From Pseudoxanthomonas winnipegensis (GTDB lineage Bacteria; Pseudomonadota; Gammaproteobacteria; Xanthomonadales; Xanthomonadaceae): DNA of 64,000 nucleotides. The position numbers and the translations under genes were made by a program. The notes below the pieces were generated by a model that saw nothing but the letters and a program-made list of their open reading frames with translations, did not search any database and had not been told where the DNA came from. Position 1 is the stretch's first letter. Each line of letters opens with the position of its first letter. Shown one piece after another: positions 8,422-20,158 of this stretch. The stretch spans positions 124,001-188,000 of the forward strand of contig NZ_SHMH01000003.1 in NCBI RefSeq assembly GCF_004283755.1. Reading direction: 5' to 3'.

Positions 8422-9743
8422 GCGCACAGATCCAGCCATCGCACGTCAACCAGGCCCATGCGCCTTTCGCGAGCAATCCCGCCGAGGCCCGGCAGGAGAT
8501 CCGCAACTACACGATGAACTTCGGCCCGCAGCACCCTGCGGCCCACGGCGTGCTGCGCCTGATCCTGGAAATGGACGGCGAGACGGTGGTGCGTGCCGAT
8601 CCGCATATCGGCCTGCTGCACCGGGGCACCGAGAAGCTGGCCGAGTCCAAGCCGTTCAACCAGTCGATCGGCTACATGGATCGCCTGGACTACGTGTCGA
8701 TGATGTGCAACGAGCACGCCTACGTGCGCGCCATCGAGACCCTGATGGGCATCGAGGCGCCGGTGCGTGCGCAGTACATCCGCACGATGTTCGACGAGAT
8801 CACGCGCGTCCTGAACCACCTGATGTGGGTGGGTTCCAACGCGCTGGACCTCGGCGCGATGGCGGTGATGCTGTACGCCTTCCGCGAGCGCGAGGAGCTG
8901 ATGGACTGCTACGAGGCGGTCTCCGGCGCGCGCATGCACGCGACCTACTACCGTCCGGGCGGCGTCTACCGCGACCTGCCGGGGCAGATGCCCAAGTACA
9001 AGGAGTCGCCCTGGCACAAGGGCCAGGCGCTCAAGCACCTCAACGCCGCGCGCGAGGGTTCGCTGCTGGACTTCCTGGAGGAGTTCACCAAGACCTTCCC
9101 CTCGCGCGTGGACGAATACGAGACCCTGCTGACCGACAACCGCATCTGGAAGCAGCGCACCGTCGGCATCGGCGTGATCTCGCCCGAGCAGGCGCGCGCC
9201 TGGGGCATGACCGGCGTGATGCTGCGCGGCTCGGGCATCGAGTGGGACCTGCGCAAGAAGCAGCCCTACGCCAAGTACGACGCGGTGGATTTCGATATCC
9301 CGATCGGCCTCAACGGCGACTGCTACGACCGTTACCTGGTGCGCATCGCCGAGATGCGCGAGTCCAACCGCATCATCGCCCAGTGCGTGAAGTGGCTGAA
9401 GGCCAACCCGGGCCCGGTGATGATCGAGAACTTCAAGGTCGCGCCGCCCAGCCGCGAGTCCATGAAGGACGACATGGAAGCGCTGATCCACCACTTCAAG
9501 CTGTTCTCCGAAGGCTATTGCGTGCCCGCCGGCGAGACCTACAGCGCGGTGGAAGCGCCCAAGGGCGAATTCGGCTGCTACCTGGTCTCCGACGGCGCCA
9601 ACAAGCCCTTCCGCGTGCACCTGCGCGCGCCGGGCTTCGTGCACCTTTCTTCGATGGACGCGATCGTGGTCGGGCACATGCTGCCCGACGTGGTGGCGAT
9701 GATCGGTACCTATGATCTTGTCTTTGGTGAGGTGGACCGATGA
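8418..9743 (+). CDS. nuoD: NADH-quinone oxidoreductase subunit D
   Basis: The 441-residue 49-kDa subunit related to the large subunit of NiFe hydrogenases; with NuoB it forms the quinone pocket. Signatures include [26 protein letters not shown] and the C-terminal DPCFSCTDR-equivalent region replaced, as in complex I, by [14 protein letters not shown]. The start overlaps the nuoC stop (ATGA) and the end overlaps nuoE in the same way. Confidence 0.96.
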   Translation: MSAQIQPSHVNQAHAPFASNPAEARQEIRNYTMNFGPQHPAAHGVLRLILEMDGETVVRADPHIGLLHRGTEKLAESKPFNQSIGYMDRLDYVSMMCNEHAYVRAIETLMGIEAPVRAQYIRTMFDEITRVLNHLMWVGSNALDLGAMAVMLYAFREREELMDCYEAVSGARMHATYYRPGGVYRDLPGQMPKYKESPWHKGQALKHLNAAREGSLLDFLEEFTKTFPSRVDEYETLLTDNRIWKQRTVGIGVISPEQARAWGMTGVMLRGSGIEWDLRKKQPYAKYDAVDFDIPIGLNGDCYDRYLVRIAEMRESNRIIAQCVKWLKANPGPVMIENFKVAPPSRESMKDDMEALIHHFKLFSEGYCVPAGETYSAVEAPKGEFGCYLVSDGANKPFRVHLRAPGFVHLSSMDAIVVGHMLPDVVAMIGTYDLVFGEVDR

Positions 9744-10267
9744 GGGCCACGGGTAATTTCGAGAACGCGCGCCACGTCGACCCGATGGTCGTGCTGAGCG
9801 ACGCCACGCGCGCCCATATCGACCACTGGTTGACCAAGTTCCCGCCGGATCGCAAGCGCTCGGCCGTGCTGCAGGGCCTGCACGCCGCGCAGGAGCAGAA
9901 CGGCGGCTGGCTGACCGACGAGCTGATCGCCGGCGTGGCCAAGTACCTGGAGCTGCCGCCGGTGTGGGCCTACGAGGTCGCCAGCTTCTATTCGATGTTC
10001 GAGCTGGAGAAGGTCGGCCGCCACAACGTCGCCTTCTGCACCAACATCAGCTGCTGGCTCAACGGGGGCGAGGAACTGGCGCAGTACGCCGAGAAGAAGC
10101 TCGGCTGCAAGCGTGGCCAGTCCACCGCCGACGGCCGCATCTTCCTCAAGCGCGAGGAGGAGTGCCTGGCCGCATGTTCGGCCGCGCCGATGATGGTGAT
10201 CAACGGCCACTACCACGAGCACCTCACGCCCGAAAAGGTCGATGAGCTGCTGGACGGCCTGGAGTAA
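9740..10267 (+). CDS. nuoE: NADH-quinone oxidoreductase subunit E
   Basis: NuoE is the 24-kDa thioredoxin-like [2Fe-2S] subunit (cluster N1a) of the NADH dehydrogenase module. The 175-residue product has the four ligands as Cys-x4-Cys in FCTNISCWL and Cys-x3-Cys in [11 protein letters not shown]. The ATG overlaps the nuoD stop. Confidence 0.95.
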   Translation: MRATGNFENARHVDPMVVLSDATRAHIDHWLTKFPPDRKRSAVLQGLHAAQEQNGGWLTDELIAGVAKYLELPPVWAYEVASFYSMFELEKVGRHNVAFCTNISCWLNGGEELAQYAEKKLGCKRGQSTADGRIFLKREEECLAACSAAPMMVINGHYHEHLTPEKVDELLDGLE

Positions 10268-10271
10268 GCGC

Positions 10272-11609
10272 ATGGCACATTCCCACCCAGCTTCCACTGG
10301 CCCGGTCGGTCCCGCCCCGCAGCCGCATCAGGTGTGCCTGACCACGCTGCACTACGACACCCCGTGGTCGTACGAGAACTACCTCAAGACCGGCGGCTAC
10401 GCCGCGCTGCGCAAGATCCTCGAAGAGAAGATCAGCCCGGCCGACGTGGTCGAGATGGTCAAGGCCTCCAACCTGCGCGGCCGCGGCGGCGCCGGCTTCC
10501 CGACCGGCCTGAAGTGGTCCTTCATGCCCAAGGGCGACATGCAGAAGTACATCCTCTGCAACTCGGACGAGTCCGAGCCGGGCACCTGCAAGGATCGCGA
10601 CATCCTGCGTTACAACCCGCACTCGGTGGTGGAGGGCATGGCCATCGCCTGCTACGCCACCGGTTCGACCGTGGGCTACAACTATCTGCGCGGCGAGTTC
10701 CACCACGAGCCCTTCGAGCATTTCGAGCAGGCCCTGGCCGATGCCTACAAGCACGGCTGGCTGGGCAAGAACGTGCTCGGCTCGGGCGTGGACATCGACA
10801 TCTACGCCGCGCTGGGCGCCGGCGCCTACATCTGCGGTGAGGAAACCGCGCTGATGGAGTCGCTGGAAGGCAAGAAGGGCCAGCCGCGCTACAAGCCGCC
10901 GTTCCCGGCCAACTTCGGCCTGTACGGCAAGCCCTCGACGATCAACAACACCGAGACCTACGCCTCGGTGCCGGCGATCATCCGCAACGGTCCGGAATGG
11001 TTCCTGGGCCTGTCCAAGACCAAGAACGGCGGTCCGAAGATCTTCTCGGTGTCCGGCTGCGTGGCCAAGGGCGGCAACTTCGAGGTGCCGCTGGGCACCA
11101 CGTTCGATGAGCTGCTGGAAATGGCCGGCGGTCTCAAGCCGGGCCGCAAGCTCAAGGCCGCCGTCCCCGGCGGCGTGTCGATGCCGGTGCTCAAGGCCGA
11201 CCAGCTCAAGGGCCTGCAGATGGACTACGACACGCTGCGCGCGCTGGGCACCGGCCTGGGCTCGGGCGCCATCGTGGTGCTGGACGACAGCGTCTGCTGC
11301 GTGCGCTTCGCCTGCCGCATCAGCCAGTTCTTCCACAAGGAATCCTGCGGCCAGTGCACGCCGTGCCGCGAAGGCACCGGCTGGATGCACCGGGTGCTGG
11401 AGCGCATCGTCGCCGGCAAGGGCACGATGGAAGACCTGCACCAGCTCAAGGCCGTGGCCGGCCAGATCGAAGGCCACACCATCTGCGCGTTCGGCGAGGC
11501 GGCTGCGTGGCCCATCCAGGGCTTCCTGCGCCAGTTCTGGGACGAGTTCGAGTACTACATCGTCAACGGTCGCTCGATCGTCGACGTCCAGCTGGAGGCC
11601 GCCGCATGA
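10272..11609 (+). CDS. nuoF: NADH-quinone oxidoreductase subunit F
   Basis: NuoF is the 51-kDa flavoprotein that oxidises NADH and holds FMN and [4Fe-4S] cluster N3. In 445 residues it shows the FMN/NADH glycine-rich stretch [14 protein letters not shown], the [17 protein letters not shown] segment and the cluster ligands [12 protein letters not shown] plus a fourth Cys in GHTICAFG. I chose the ATG at 10272, four bases after the nuoE stop. The upstream frame runs into nuoE. Confidence 0.96.
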   Translation: MAHSHPASTGPVGPAPQPHQVCLTTLHYDTPWSYENYLKTGGYAALRKILEEKISPADVVEMVKASNLRGRGGAGFPTGLKWSFMPKGDMQKYILCNSDESEPGTCKDRDILRYNPHSVVEGMAIACYATGSTVGYNYLRGEFHHEPFEHFEQALADAYKHGWLGKNVLGSGVDIDIYAALGAGAYICGEETALMESLEGKKGQPRYKPPFPANFGLYGKPSTINNTETYASVPAIIRNGPEWFLGLSKTKNGGPKIFSVSGCVAKGGNFEVPLGTTFDELLEMAGGLKPGRKLKAAVPGGVSMPVLKADQLKGLQMDYDTLRALGTGLGSGAIVVLDDSVCCVRFACRISQFFHKESCGQCTPCREGTGWMHRVLERIVAGKGTMEDLHQLKAVAGQIEGHTICAFGEAAAWPIQGFLRQFWDEFEYYIVNGRSIVDVQLEAAA

Positions 11610-13852
11610 GCGCCCAACCGGTCGATCCCAACGTCCCGCCCGATCACGTCACCATCGAGATCGATGGCCGCGTCCTGTACGCGCCCAAGGGCTCGATGAT
11701 CATCCAGGCCGCCGACAAGGCCGGCATCCCGATCCCGCGCTTCTGCTATCACGACAAGCTGTCCATCGCGGCCAACTGCCGCATGTGCCTGGTCGATACC
11801 GAAGTCGGCGGCCGCCCCGCGCCCAAGCCTTCGCCGGCCTGCGCCACGCCGGTCGGCGACGGGCTCAAGGTGTTCACGCGCAACGAGAAGGCGCTCAAGT
11901 ACCAGCGCAGCGTGATGGAGTTCCTGCTGATCAACCATCCGCTGGACTGCCCGATCTGCGATCAGGGCGGCGAGTGCGAACTGCAGGACGTCTCGCTGGG
12001 CTATGGCCGCTCGGTCAGCCGCTTCAACGAGCGCAAGCGCGTGGTGCCCGACGAGGACATCGGTCCGCTGGTCGCCACCGAGATGACCCGCTGCATCCAG
12101 TGCACGCGCTGCGTGCGCTTCACCGCGGAAGTGGCCGGCACCTACGAGCTGGGCGGCATGTACCGCGGCGAGAACCTGCAGATCGGCACCTATGACGGCA
12201 AGCCGCTGACCACCGAGCTGTCGGGCAACGTGGTCGACGTGTGCCCGGTCGGCGCGCTGACCAACAAGGTGTTCCAGTTCCGCGCCCGTCCATGGGAGCT
12301 GCAGGCGCGCGAGTCGCTGGGCTTCCACGACGCGATGGGCTCCAACCTGTACGTGCACGTGCGTCGCGGCGAAGTGCTGCGCACCGTGCCGCGCGACAAC
12401 GAGGCGGTCAACGAGTGCTGGCTGTCCGACCGCGACCGCTACTCACACCAGGGCCTGTACGCCGCCGACCGCGCGGTCAAGCCGCTGCAGAAGGTCGATG
12501 GTGAGTGGAAGGAAGTGAGCTGGGCCGAGGGCCTGGCCGCCGCCGCCGAGATCCTCAAGGCCCACGCCGGCGATGAGCTCGGCGTGCTGGTCCACCCGGC
12601 CACCTCGAACGAGGAGGGCGGCCTGGTGGCGCGCCTGGCCGCGGGCCTGGGCAGTGGCAACCTCGACCATCGCATCTTGGCCAACGACCTGTCCGACGCC
12701 GCCGTTGCGCAGCCGTTCGGGCTGCCGCTGGCGCAGATCGAGAAGGCCGGGGCGATCGTGGTGTTCGGCAGCAACGTGCGCCACGAACTGCCGCTGCTGC
12801 ACCAGCGCATCCGCAAGGCGGTGCGCAACGGCGCCAAGGTGCACCTGGTCAATCCGGTGGACTTCGACTTCACCTTCAGCGCGGCCAGCAAGACCATCGT
12901 GCCGCCGTCGCAGCTGGCCGATGCGCTGGGCGCTTCGGCGCTGCGCGAGGCGGTGCAGGGCGCCAGCTCGGCGGTGGTGATCGTCGGTGCGCTGGCCGAG
13001 AACCATCCGCAGGCCGCCGCGCTGCGCAAGGCCGCCGCCGACTTCGCCGCGGCGACCGGCGCGGCGCTGTGCCGCATCCCGCAGGGCGCCAACGCCGTGG
13101 GCCTGGCCCGCGCCGGCGTGCTGCCGAGCACGCGCGACGCGGCCGACATGGTCGCCCAGCCGCGCGCCGCCTATGTGATCTACGGCATCGAGCCGGGCCT
13201 GGACTTCGCCCATGGCTTCGCCACGCAGAAGGCGCTGACCGCGGCCAAGGTCGTGGCGTTCAGCCACTTCGCCTGCGCCTCCACCCGGCGCATGGCCGAT
13301 GTGATCCTCCCCATCGGCGCGCTGCCGGAAATCGAGGCGACGCTGACCAATCTCGATGGCGTCGAGCAGCGCACCCAGGCCGGCGGCAAGCTGCCGGGCG
13401 AGGCGCGCGAGGGCTGGAAGGTGCTGCGCGCCCTGGGCGGCGTGCTGGGTCTGCCGGGCTTCGACTTCACCGATCTGGCCGGCGCGCGCGCCAGCCTGGC
13501 CAACCCGGCCGCGGTGACGCCCAAGGCCTCGGCCGCGCCGTCGCTGGCCGGCGAGGGGCTGGAAGTGGTCGCCACCTGCGGCATCTACCGCGCCGATGGC
13601 TTCGTGCGCCGCGCGCAAGCGCTGCAGGCCCATCCGCTCAACACCGCGCCCGGCATCAGCCTGCATCCGCAGGACGCGCAGGCGCTGGGTCTGGGCGAAG
13701 GGCAGGTGGCCAAGGTGCAGGCCGCCGATGGAACGGCCACCTTGCCGGTGGCGATCAATGACCGTGTCGCGCCGGGGTCGGCGTGGATCGAGTCGGGCCA
13801 CGGCGCCACCGCGCCGATCGGCGCCGGCCGGGTGAAGGTGGTGGCTGCATGA
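11606..13852 (+). CDS. nuoG: NADH-quinone oxidoreductase subunit G
   Basis: The 748-residue 75-kDa subunit carries most clusters of the electron wire. The N-terminal ferredoxin domain has the [2Fe-2S] ligands ([16 protein letters not shown]), then His/Cys ligands for N5 ([14 protein letters not shown]) and [10 protein letters not shown] for N4, followed by a molybdopterin-oxidoreductase-like domain that has no cofactor role here. The ATG at 11606 overlaps the nuoF stop. The second half is more divergent, as usual for NuoG of this lineage. Confidence 0.95.
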   Translation: MSAQPVDPNVPPDHVTIEIDGRVLYAPKGSMIIQAADKAGIPIPRFCYHDKLSIAANCRMCLVDTEVGGRPAPKPSPACATPVGDGLKVFTRNEKALKYQRSVMEFLLINHPLDCPICDQGGECELQDVSLGYGRSVSRFNERKRVVPDEDIGPLVATEMTRCIQCTRCVRFTAEVAGTYELGGMYRGENLQIGTYDGKPLTTELSGNVVDVCPVGALTNKVFQFRARPWELQARESLGFHDAMGSNLYVHVRRGEVLRTVPRDNEAVNECWLSDRDRYSHQGLYAADRAVKPLQKVDGEWKEVSWAEGLAAAAEILKAHAGDELGVLVHPATSNEEGGLVARLAAGLGSGNLDHRILANDLSDAAVAQPFGLPLAQIEKAGAIVVFGSNVRHELPLLHQRIRKAVRNGAKVHLVNPVDFDFTFSAASKTIVPPSQLADALGASALREAVQGASSAVVIVGALAENHPQAAALRKAAADFAAATGAALCRIPQGANAVGLARAGVLPSTRDAADMVAQPRAAYVIYGIEPGLDFAHGFATQKALTAAKVVAFSHFACASTRRMADVILPIGALPEIEATLTNLDGVEQRTQAGGKLPGEAREGWKVLRALGGVLGLPGFDFTDLAGARASLANPAAVTPKASAAPSLAGEGLEVVATCGIYRADGFVRRAQALQAHPLNTAPGISLHPQDAQALGLGEGQVAKVQAADGTATLPVAINDRVAPGSAWIESGHGATAPIGAGRVKVVAA

Positions 13853-14940
13853 ACGAGCTGTTGATCAATGGCGTCAGCCCCCTGCGCGACTGGCTGCTCA
13901 GCCTGGGCGCGGGCGGCCTGATCGTGTGGATCGTGCTGAAGATCCTGGTGATCACCATGCCGGTGATCATCACGGTGGCCTTCTACGTGGTCTGGGAGCG
14001 CAAGCTGATCGGCTGGATGCACGTGCGCCACGGGCCGATGTACGTGGGCATGGGCATCCTCCAGGCCTTCGCCGACGTGTTCAAGCTGCTGTTCAAGGAG
14101 ATCATCCAGCCGGCCAGCGCGCAGAAGACGATCTACGTCCTGGCGCCGCTGATCACGCTGGCGCCGGCCTTCGCGGCCTGGGCGGTGATCCCCTTCGACG
14201 CGCAGCTGGTGCTGTCCAACGCCAACGCCGGCCTGCTGTACCTGCTGGCGATGACCTCGCTAGGTGTGTACGGCATCATCCTGGCCGGCTGGGCGTCCAA
14301 CTCCAAGTACGCCTTCCTGGGCGCGCTGCGTTCGGCCGCGCAGGTGGTCAGCTACGAGATCGCGATGGGCTTCGCCCTGGTCGGCGTGATGATCGCCGCC
14401 GGCAGTCTCAACCTGTCCAGCATCGTCGAGGCCCAGCGCGGTAACGCCGGCTTGTTCGAGTGGTACTGGCTGCCGCTGTTCCCGCTGTTCATCGTGTACT
14501 GGGTGTCCGGCGTGGCCGAGACCAACCGCGCGCCGTTCGACGTGGTGGAAGGCGAATCGGAAATCGTCGCCGGCCACATGGTGGAGTACTCCGGCTCGGC
14601 GTTCGCGCTGTTCTTCCTGGCCGAATACGCCAACATGATCCTGGTCAGCTTCCTGGTCTCGATCTTCTTCATGGGCGGCTGGCTGAGCCCGATCCAGGGC
14701 TGGGTCACCGCTGATGTCTCGCCGTGGATCGACTGGGTCTGGAAGGGCGGCTGGCCGTGGCTGTTCGCCAAGGTCGTGTTCTTCATGAGCGCCTACATCT
14801 GGTTCCGCGCCAGCTTCCCGCGCTACCGCTATGACCAGATCATGCGGCTGGGCTGGAAGATCTTCATTCCCCTGACCATCGTGTGGATCGCCGTGACCGC
14901 GCTGATGGTGTTCTACGGCGTCATCCAGCGAGGCGCCTGA
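13849..14940 (+). CDS. nuoH: NADH-quinone oxidoreductase subunit H
   Basis: NuoH is the membrane subunit that forms the quinone-access channel between the two arms of complex I. The 363-residue product has about eight membrane segments and the conserved [14 protein letters not shown] and [29 protein letters not shown] loops, whose acidic residues lie near the quinone cavity. It overlaps nuoG by four bases. Confidence 0.96.
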   Translation: MNELLINGVSPLRDWLLSLGAGGLIVWIVLKILVITMPVIITVAFYVVWERKLIGWMHVRHGPMYVGMGILQAFADVFKLLFKEIIQPASAQKTIYVLAPLITLAPAFAAWAVIPFDAQLVLSNANAGLLYLLAMTSLGVYGIILAGWASNSKYAFLGALRSAAQVVSYEIAMGFALVGVMIAAGSLNLSSIVEAQRGNAGLFEWYWLPLFPLFIVYWVSGVAETNRAPFDVVEGESEIVAGHMVEYSGSAFALFFLAEYANMILVSFLVSIFFMGGWLSPIQGWVTADVSPWIDWVWKGGWPWLFAKVVFFMSAYIWFRASFPRYRYDQIMRLGWKIFIPLTIVWIAVTALMVFYGVIQRGA

Positions 14941-14945
14941 CCGAC

Positions 14946-15434
14946 ATGAACAAGATCACCCATTACTTCAAGAGCCTGCTGCTGCTCGAACTGCTGCAGG
15001 GCCTGTGGCTGACGTTCAAGTACACGTTCAAGCCCAAGTACACGATGATGTACCCGATGGAGAAGTTCCCGCAGTCGCCGCGGTTCCGCGGGCTGCACGC
15101 GCTGCGCCGCTATCCCAACGGGGAAGAGCGCTGCATCGCCTGCAAGTTGTGCGAGGCGGTCTGCCCGGCGCTGGCCATCACCATCGACTCGACCAAGCGC
15201 GAGGACGGCACTCGCCGCACCACGCGCTACGACATCGACCTGTTCAAGTGCATCTACTGCGGCTTCTGCGAGGAAAGCTGCCCGGTGGACTCCATCGTGG
15301 AAACCCACGTGCTGGAGTACCACTTCGAGAACCGTGGCGAGAACGTCGTCACCAAGCCGCAGCTGCTGGCCATCGGCGACCGACTCGAGTCGGAAATCGC
15401 CGAACGCCGCGCCGCCGACGCCGCTTTCCGCTGA
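14946..15434 (+). CDS. nuoI: NADH-quinone oxidoreductase subunit I
   Basis: A 162-residue ferredoxin-like subunit with two [4Fe-4S] clusters (N6a and N6b) that feed N2. The ligands are [12 protein letters not shown] and [12 protein letters not shown]. The amphipathic N-terminal helix ([18 protein letters not shown]) anchors it at the membrane. The ATG at 14946 is five bases after the nuoH stop. Confidence 0.96.
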   Translation: MNKITHYFKSLLLLELLQGLWLTFKYTFKPKYTMMYPMEKFPQSPRFRGLHALRRYPNGEERCIACKLCEAVCPALAITIDSTKREDGTRRTTRYDIDLFKCIYCGFCEESCPVDSIVETHVLEYHFENRGENVVTKPQLLAIGDRLESEIAERRAADAAFR

Positions 15435-15441
15435 GGACGAG

Positions 15442-16101
15442 ATGGACTGGATCAACATCAGCTTCTGGATCTTTGCCGCCGTCGCCGCTGTCTCGGGTGC
15501 CGCGGTGATCAGCGTGCGCAACCCCGTGCACGCGGTCCTGTTCCTCATCCTGACCTTCTTCAGCGTCGCCTGCGTCTGGCTGCTGGTCGGCGCCGAGTTC
15601 CTCGGCGTGGCCCTGATCCTGGTGTACGTCGGTGCGGTGATGGTGCTGTTCCTGTTCGTGGTGATGATGCTGGACATCGACGTGGCCCAGCTGCGCCAGG
15701 GCTGGGTCAGGTTCCTGCCGGTCGGCCTGCTGGTGGCCGTGGTCATGCTGGTGCAGATGCTGGTGCTGATCGGGGTCAAGGCCAAGGCCGGCGCCGCGCT
15801 GCCGGACAACGCCGCCGCCGCGGCCGCCGAGACCTCCAACATCACCTGGCTGGCGCGTTCGCTGTTCACCGAATTCCTGCTGCCGTTCGAGTTCGCCGCG
15901 GTGATCCTGACCGTGGCGGTGATCGCCGCGGTGATGCTGACCCTGCGCAAGCGCGAGGGCGTCAAGACCCAGGACCCGTCCGAACAGACCCGGGTCAAGG
16001 CGCGCGACCGCTTCCGCATGGTGCGCATGGAACCCGTGCGCCCGGCGGCGCCGGTCGTCGAAACCCCGGCCCAAGACGGTGCCCAGGAGGCCAAGTCGTG
16101 A
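15442..16101 (+). CDS. nuoJ: NADH-quinone oxidoreductase subunit J
   Basis: NuoJ is a membrane subunit of 219 residues with five predicted helices. The third holds the [20 protein letters not shown] signature with the pi-bulge region that changes conformation during turnover. The C-terminal 50 residues are charged and Pro-rich, a longer tail than in E. coli. The ATG is at 15442 after GAGGACGAG. Confidence 0.94.
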   Translation: MDWINISFWIFAAVAAVSGAAVISVRNPVHAVLFLILTFFSVACVWLLVGAEFLGVALILVYVGAVMVLFLFVVMMLDIDVAQLRQGWVRFLPVGLLVAVVMLVQMLVLIGVKAKAGAALPDNAAAAAAETSNITWLARSLFTEFLLPFEFAAVILTVAVIAAVMLTLRKREGVKTQDPSEQTRVKARDRFRMVRMEPVRPAAPVVETPAQDGAQEAKS

Positions 16102-16403
16102 TCACCCTCGGACACTTGCTTGCGCTCGGCGCGGTGCTGTTCTGCATCTCGCTGGCCGGCATCTTCCTCAACCGCAAGAACGTGATCGTGCTGCTGATGT
16201 CGATCGAGCTGATGCTGCTGTCGGTCAACATCAACTTCGTGGCCTTCTCGCGCCAGCTGGGCGACACGGCCGGCCAGCTGTTCGTGTTCTTCATCCTCAC
16301 CGTGGCCGCGGCCGAGGCCGCGATCGGCCTGGCGATCCTGGTCGCGCTGTTCCGCAGCCGGCGCACGATCAACGTGGCCGAAGTCGACTCCCTCAAGGGC
16401 TGA
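16098..16403 (+). CDS. nuoK: NADH-quinone oxidoreductase subunit K
   Basis: A 101-residue, three-helix membrane subunit related to MrpC. The family stretch [26 protein letters not shown] is present with the two buried Glu residues needed for proton pumping (SIELML and AAAEAAIGL). The GTG start overlaps the nuoJ stop (GTGA). Confidence 0.95.
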   Translation: MITLGHLLALGAVLFCISLAGIFLNRKNVIVLLMSIELMLLSVNINFVAFSRQLGDTAGQLFVFFILTVAAAEAAIGLAILVALFRSRRTINVAEVDSLKG

Positions 16404-16410
16404 TGTACTG

Positions 16411-18606
16411 ATGACGGGCCAACTTCTCCTTTCCAAGTCCGTGCTGCTGGCCGTGGTGCTCGCGCCATTGCTGGGCAGCATCATCGCCGGCCTGTTCGGG
16501 CGGCAGGTCGGCCGTGCCGGCGCGCATACCGTCACCATCCTGGGCGTGGCCGTCAGCTGCGCGCTGTCGTGCTGGACGCTGTACCAGCTGGTGTGGGGCG
16601 GGGCGTCGCCGTTCAACGAGAACCTGTACACCTTCTTCGACGTCGGCAGCTTCCAGGGCCATGTCGGCTTCATGGTCGACCGCCTGACCGCGATGATGAT
16701 GGTGGTGGTGACCTTCGTCTCGCTGCTGGTGCACGTCTACACCATCGGCTACATGGCCGACGATCCGGGCTACCAGCGCTTCTTCAGCTACATCTCGCTG
16801 TTCACCTTCTCGATGTTGATGCTCGTGATGAGCAACAACTTCCTGCAGCTGTTCTTCGGCTGGGAAGCGGTGGGCCTGGTGTCCTACCTGCTGATCGGCT
16901 TCTGGTTCAAGCGCCCGACGGCCGTGTTCGCCAACCTCAAGGCCTTCCTGGTCAACCGCGTGGGCGACTTCGGCTTCCTGCTCGGCATCGCCGCGGTGCT
17001 GATGGCCTTCCGCACGCTGGACTACGCGACCGTGTTCTCCTACGCGCCGCTGGCCGCCAACGCCAAGCTGGCCCAGGTCTGGCCGCAGGTCGAAGGCCTG
17101 CAGCAGGCGTTCGAGTGGATCGGCGGCTGGTCGCTGATGACGGTGATCTGCATCGGGCTGTTCATCGGCGCGATGGGCAAGTCGGCCCAGGTGCCGCTGC
17201 ACGTGTGGCTGCCCGACTCGATGGAAGGCCCGACCCCGATCTCGGCGCTGATCCACGCCGCCACGATGGTCACCGCGGGCATCTTCATGGTGGCGCGCAT
17301 GTCGCCGCTGTTCGAGCTGTCGCAGACCGCGCTGAACTTCATCCTGTTCATCGGTGCGACCACGGCCTTCTTCACCGGTCTGATCGGCATCGTGCAGAAC
17401 GACATCAAGCGCGTGGTCGCGTATTCCACGCTGTCCCAGCTGGGTTACATGACGGTGGCCCTGGGCGTGTCGGCCTACAGCGCCGGCGTGTTCCACCTGA
17501 TGACCCACGCCTTCTTCAAGGCGCTGCTGTTCCTGGGCGCCGGCTCGGTCATCATCGGCATGCACCACGAGCAGGACATGCGCAAGATGGGCGGCCTGCG
17601 CAAGTACATGCCGATCACCTACGTGACCATGATCATCGGCACGCTGGCCCTGGTCGGGACGCCGTTCTTCTCCGGCTTCTATTCCAAGGACACCATCATC
17701 GAGGCCGCCGCGCACCACGCGCACGTCTCGCACAACTGGATCGCCACCTACGGCTACTGGGCGGTGCTGGGCGGCGTGCTGATCACCAGCTTCTACAGCT
17801 TCCGTCTGCTGTTCCTGACCTTCCACGGCGCCGAGCGCTTCCGCGATGTGGCGCACGGCGATCACGGCCATGGCCATGACCACGCGCATCACGACGCGCA
17901 CGGCGATGCCGAGCACACCGATGCCGAGGCCCAGGTCCATGGTCATGACGATCACGGCCACCACGGTCCGCACATCCCGCACGAGTCGCCCTGGGTGGTG
18001 ACCCTGCCGCTGATCCTGCTGGCCATCCCCTCGGTGCTGATCGGCTTCTTCACCATCGGTCCGATGCTGTTCGGCACCGACTGGGCCGGCCACCACGCCG
18101 AAGGCGGCGTGCCGGGCCAGGCCGTGAAGTTCTTCACCGGCATCATCGATTTCTACGATCCCGCGCGCGACACCGTCGGCGCGCTGGCCGAGGAGTTCCA
18201 TGGTCCGGTGGCCTTCGCGCTGCACGGCTTCCTGGGCGTGCCGTTCTGGCTGACCCTGGCCGGCTTCGCCCTGGCCGCGGTGCTGTACCTGGTGCTCTCG
18301 CCGGAATGGCCGGCCAAGCTGCGCCAGCGCTTCTCCGGTCTGGTCAAGATCCTGGAGGCCAAGTACGGCTTTGACATCCTGTGGATCGACGGCTTCGCCG
18401 GCGGCGGTCTGCAGCTGGGCAGGATCTCGCGCTGGATCGACACCCGCATCATCGATGGCGTCTTCGTCAACGGCAGCGCTCGCGTGGTCGAGCTGGCCTC
18501 GCAGCTGCTGCGCCGCACCCAATCCGGTTTCCTCTACCACTATGCGTTCGCCATGATCATCGGCCTGGTTGCACTGCTGGCCGTCGTGTCTTGGGCCTGG
18601 CGCTGA
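16411..18606 (+). CDS. nuoL: NADH-quinone oxidoreductase subunit L
   Basis: NuoL is the distal antiporter-like proton-pumping subunit of complex I and carries the long lateral helix. At 731 residues it is longer than E. coli NuoL (613), mainly because of a His/Asp-rich loop at about residues 485-527 with runs of HGHDHAHHDAHGD type. The antiporter core is conserved: WEAVGLVSYLLIGFW, PLHVWLPDSMEGPTPISALIHAATMVTAG and the conserved Lys/Glu of the proton path. The ATG at 16411 is seven bases past nuoK. Confidence 0.96.
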   Translation: MTGQLLLSKSVLLAVVLAPLLGSIIAGLFGRQVGRAGAHTVTILGVAVSCALSCWTLYQLVWGGASPFNENLYTFFDVGSFQGHVGFMVDRLTAMMMVVVTFVSLLVHVYTIGYMADDPGYQRFFSYISLFTFSMLMLVMSNNFLQLFFGWEAVGLVSYLLIGFWFKRPTAVFANLKAFLVNRVGDFGFLLGIAAVLMAFRTLDYATVFSYAPLAANAKLAQVWPQVEGLQQAFEWIGGWSLMTVICIGLFIGAMGKSAQVPLHVWLPDSMEGPTPISALIHAATMVTAGIFMVARMSPLFELSQTALNFILFIGATTAFFTGLIGIVQNDIKRVVAYSTLSQLGYMTVALGVSAYSAGVFHLMTHAFFKALLFLGAGSVIIGMHHEQDMRKMGGLRKYMPITYVTMIIGTLALVGTPFFSGFYSKDTIIEAAAHHAHVSHNWIATYGYWAVLGGVLITSFYSFRLLFLTFHGAERFRDVAHGDHGHGHDHAHHDAHGDAEHTDAEAQVHGHDDHGHHGPHIPHESPWVVTLPLILLAIPSVLIGFFTIGPMLFGTDWAGHHAEGGVPGQAVKFFTGIIDFYDPARDTVGALAEEFHGPVAFALHGFLGVPFWLTLAGFALAAVLYLVLSPEWPAKLRQRFSGLVKILEAKYGFDILWIDGFAGGGLQLGRISRWIDTRIIDGVFVNGSARVVELASQLLRRTQSGFLYHYAFAMIIGLVALLAVVSWAWR

Positions 18607-18625
18607 TCTGTACGGATACGAACAC

Positions 18626-20146
18626 GTGTCGAACTTGCTGAGCATTCTGATCTGGCTGCCGATCCTCGGCGGTGCCCTGGCACTGGCGATGGGCACCGGC
18701 CGCGCCCAGGCCGCCCGCTGGCTGGCGCTGGTCGTGGCCCTGCTGACCTTCCTGGCGAGCCTGCCGCTGCTGATCCACTTCCAGTGGGGCAGTGCGGACA
18801 TGCAGTTCGTCGAGAAGCACGCCTGGGTGCCGGCCTTCGACATCTGGTACGCCCTGGGCGCCGACGGCATCTCGGTCTCGCTGATCGTGCTGACCACGCT
18901 GACCACGGTGCTGGCGCTGATCGGCGCCTGGACGGCGGTGGACAAGCGCGTCAACCAGTACGTGGCCGCCTTCCTGATGCTCGAGGGCATGATGGTCGGC
19001 GTGTTCTGCGCCACCGACGCGATGCTGTTCTACGTGTTCTTCGAGGCGATGCTGATCCCGATGTTCCTGATCATCGGTGTCTGGGGCGGCCCGCGCCGCA
19101 TCTACGCCTCGGTCAAGTTCTTCCTGTACACCTTCCTCGGCTCGGTGCTGATGCTGGTCGGCCTGGTCTACCTGTACATCAAGGGTGGCCAGCTGGGTCA
19201 TGCCAGCTTCCAGTTCGCCGACCTGTACGTGCTGCCGCTGACCGCCAAGGAGCAGACCTGGCTGTTCTTCGCCTTCCTGATCGCCTTCGCGGTCAAGGTG
19301 CCGATGTTCCCGGTCCACACCTGGCTGCCGGACGCGCACGTGGAGGCGCCGACCGCCGGTTCGGTGATCCTGGCGGCGATCATGCTGAAGATCGGTGGCT
19401 ACGGCTTCCTGCGCTTCTCGCTGCCCATCACGCCCGATGCGGCGCACGAGTGGGGCACGCTGGTCATCGTGCTGTCGCTGATCGGCGTGGTCTACGTCGG
19501 CCTGGTGGCGCTGGTCCAGGAGGACATGAAGAAGCTGATCGCCTATTCGTCGGTCTCGCACATGGGCTTCGTGACCCTGGGCACCTTCATCGCCTCGGGC
19601 CTGCTGCGCGACTACGACAACGTCGATGCGGCGCGCCTGGGCCTGCAGGGCGCGATGGTGCAGATGATCTCGCACGGCTTCGTCTCCGGCGCGATGTTCT
19701 CCTGCGTAGGCGTGGTCTACGACCGCATGCACACGCGCATGATCAAGGACTACGGCGGCGTGGCCAATGTGATGCCGTGGTTCGCGGTGTTCTTCGTGTT
19801 CTTCGGCATGGCCAACTCCGGCCTGCCGGGCACCAGCGGCTTCGTCGGCGAGTTCATGGTCATCCTGGCCAGCTTCCAGAAGCATCCCTACATCGCCTTC
19901 ATCGCCGCGCTGACCCTGATCATCGGCGCCGGCTACACGCTGTGGCTGGTCAAGCGCGTGCTGTACGGCGAGGTCGCCAACAGCCACGTGGCCGAGCTGA
20001 CCGACATCAACTGGCGCGAGGCGCTGGTGCTGGGGGTGTTCGCGGCCGGCACGCTGGCGCTGGGTGTCTATCCCAAGCCGCTGACCGACCTGCTGGAACC
20101 TTCGATCGCGCAACTGGCGATGCAGCTCGCCACCAGCAAGCTGTAA
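18626..20146 (+). CDS. nuoM: NADH-quinone oxidoreductase subunit M
   Basis: The second antiporter-like pump, 506 residues with about fourteen helices. Signatures are FYVFFEAMLIPMFLIIGVWGG (the conserved Glu), FPVHTWLPDAHVEAPTAGSVILAA and AYSSVSHMGFV. The start is taken as the GTG at 18626 (SNLLSILIWLPILGG), which matches the family N-terminus. The ribosome site before it is weak (GGATACG). Confidence 0.95.
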   Translation: MSNLLSILIWLPILGGALALAMGTGRAQAARWLALVVALLTFLASLPLLIHFQWGSADMQFVEKHAWVPAFDIWYALGADGISVSLIVLTTLTTVLALIGAWTAVDKRVNQYVAAFLMLEGMMVGVFCATDAMLFYVFFEAMLIPMFLIIGVWGGPRRIYASVKFFLYTFLGSVLMLVGLVYLYIKGGQLGHASFQFADLYVLPLTAKEQTWLFFAFLIAFAVKVPMFPVHTWLPDAHVEAPTAGSVILAAIMLKIGGYGFLRFSLPITPDAAHEWGTLVIVLSLIGVVYVGLVALVQEDMKKLIAYSSVSHMGFVTLGTFIASGLLRDYDNVDAARLGLQGAMVQMISHGFVSGAMFSCVGVVYDRMHTRMIKDYGGVANVMPWFAVFFVFFGMANSGLPGTSGFVGEFMVILASFQKHPYIAFIAALTLIIGAGYTLWLVKRVLYGEVANSHVAELTDINWREALVLGVFAAGTLALGVYPKPLTDLLEPSIAQLAMQLATSKL

Positions 20147-20158
20147 GGACTTCACGCC

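Noticed and set aside
16393-19014. 873-codon minus-strand open frame opposite nuoL/nuoM
   Set aside because: It is a mirror of the high-GC codon pattern of real nuo genes. The translation is low-complexity His/Gln/Arg/Asp with no domain.
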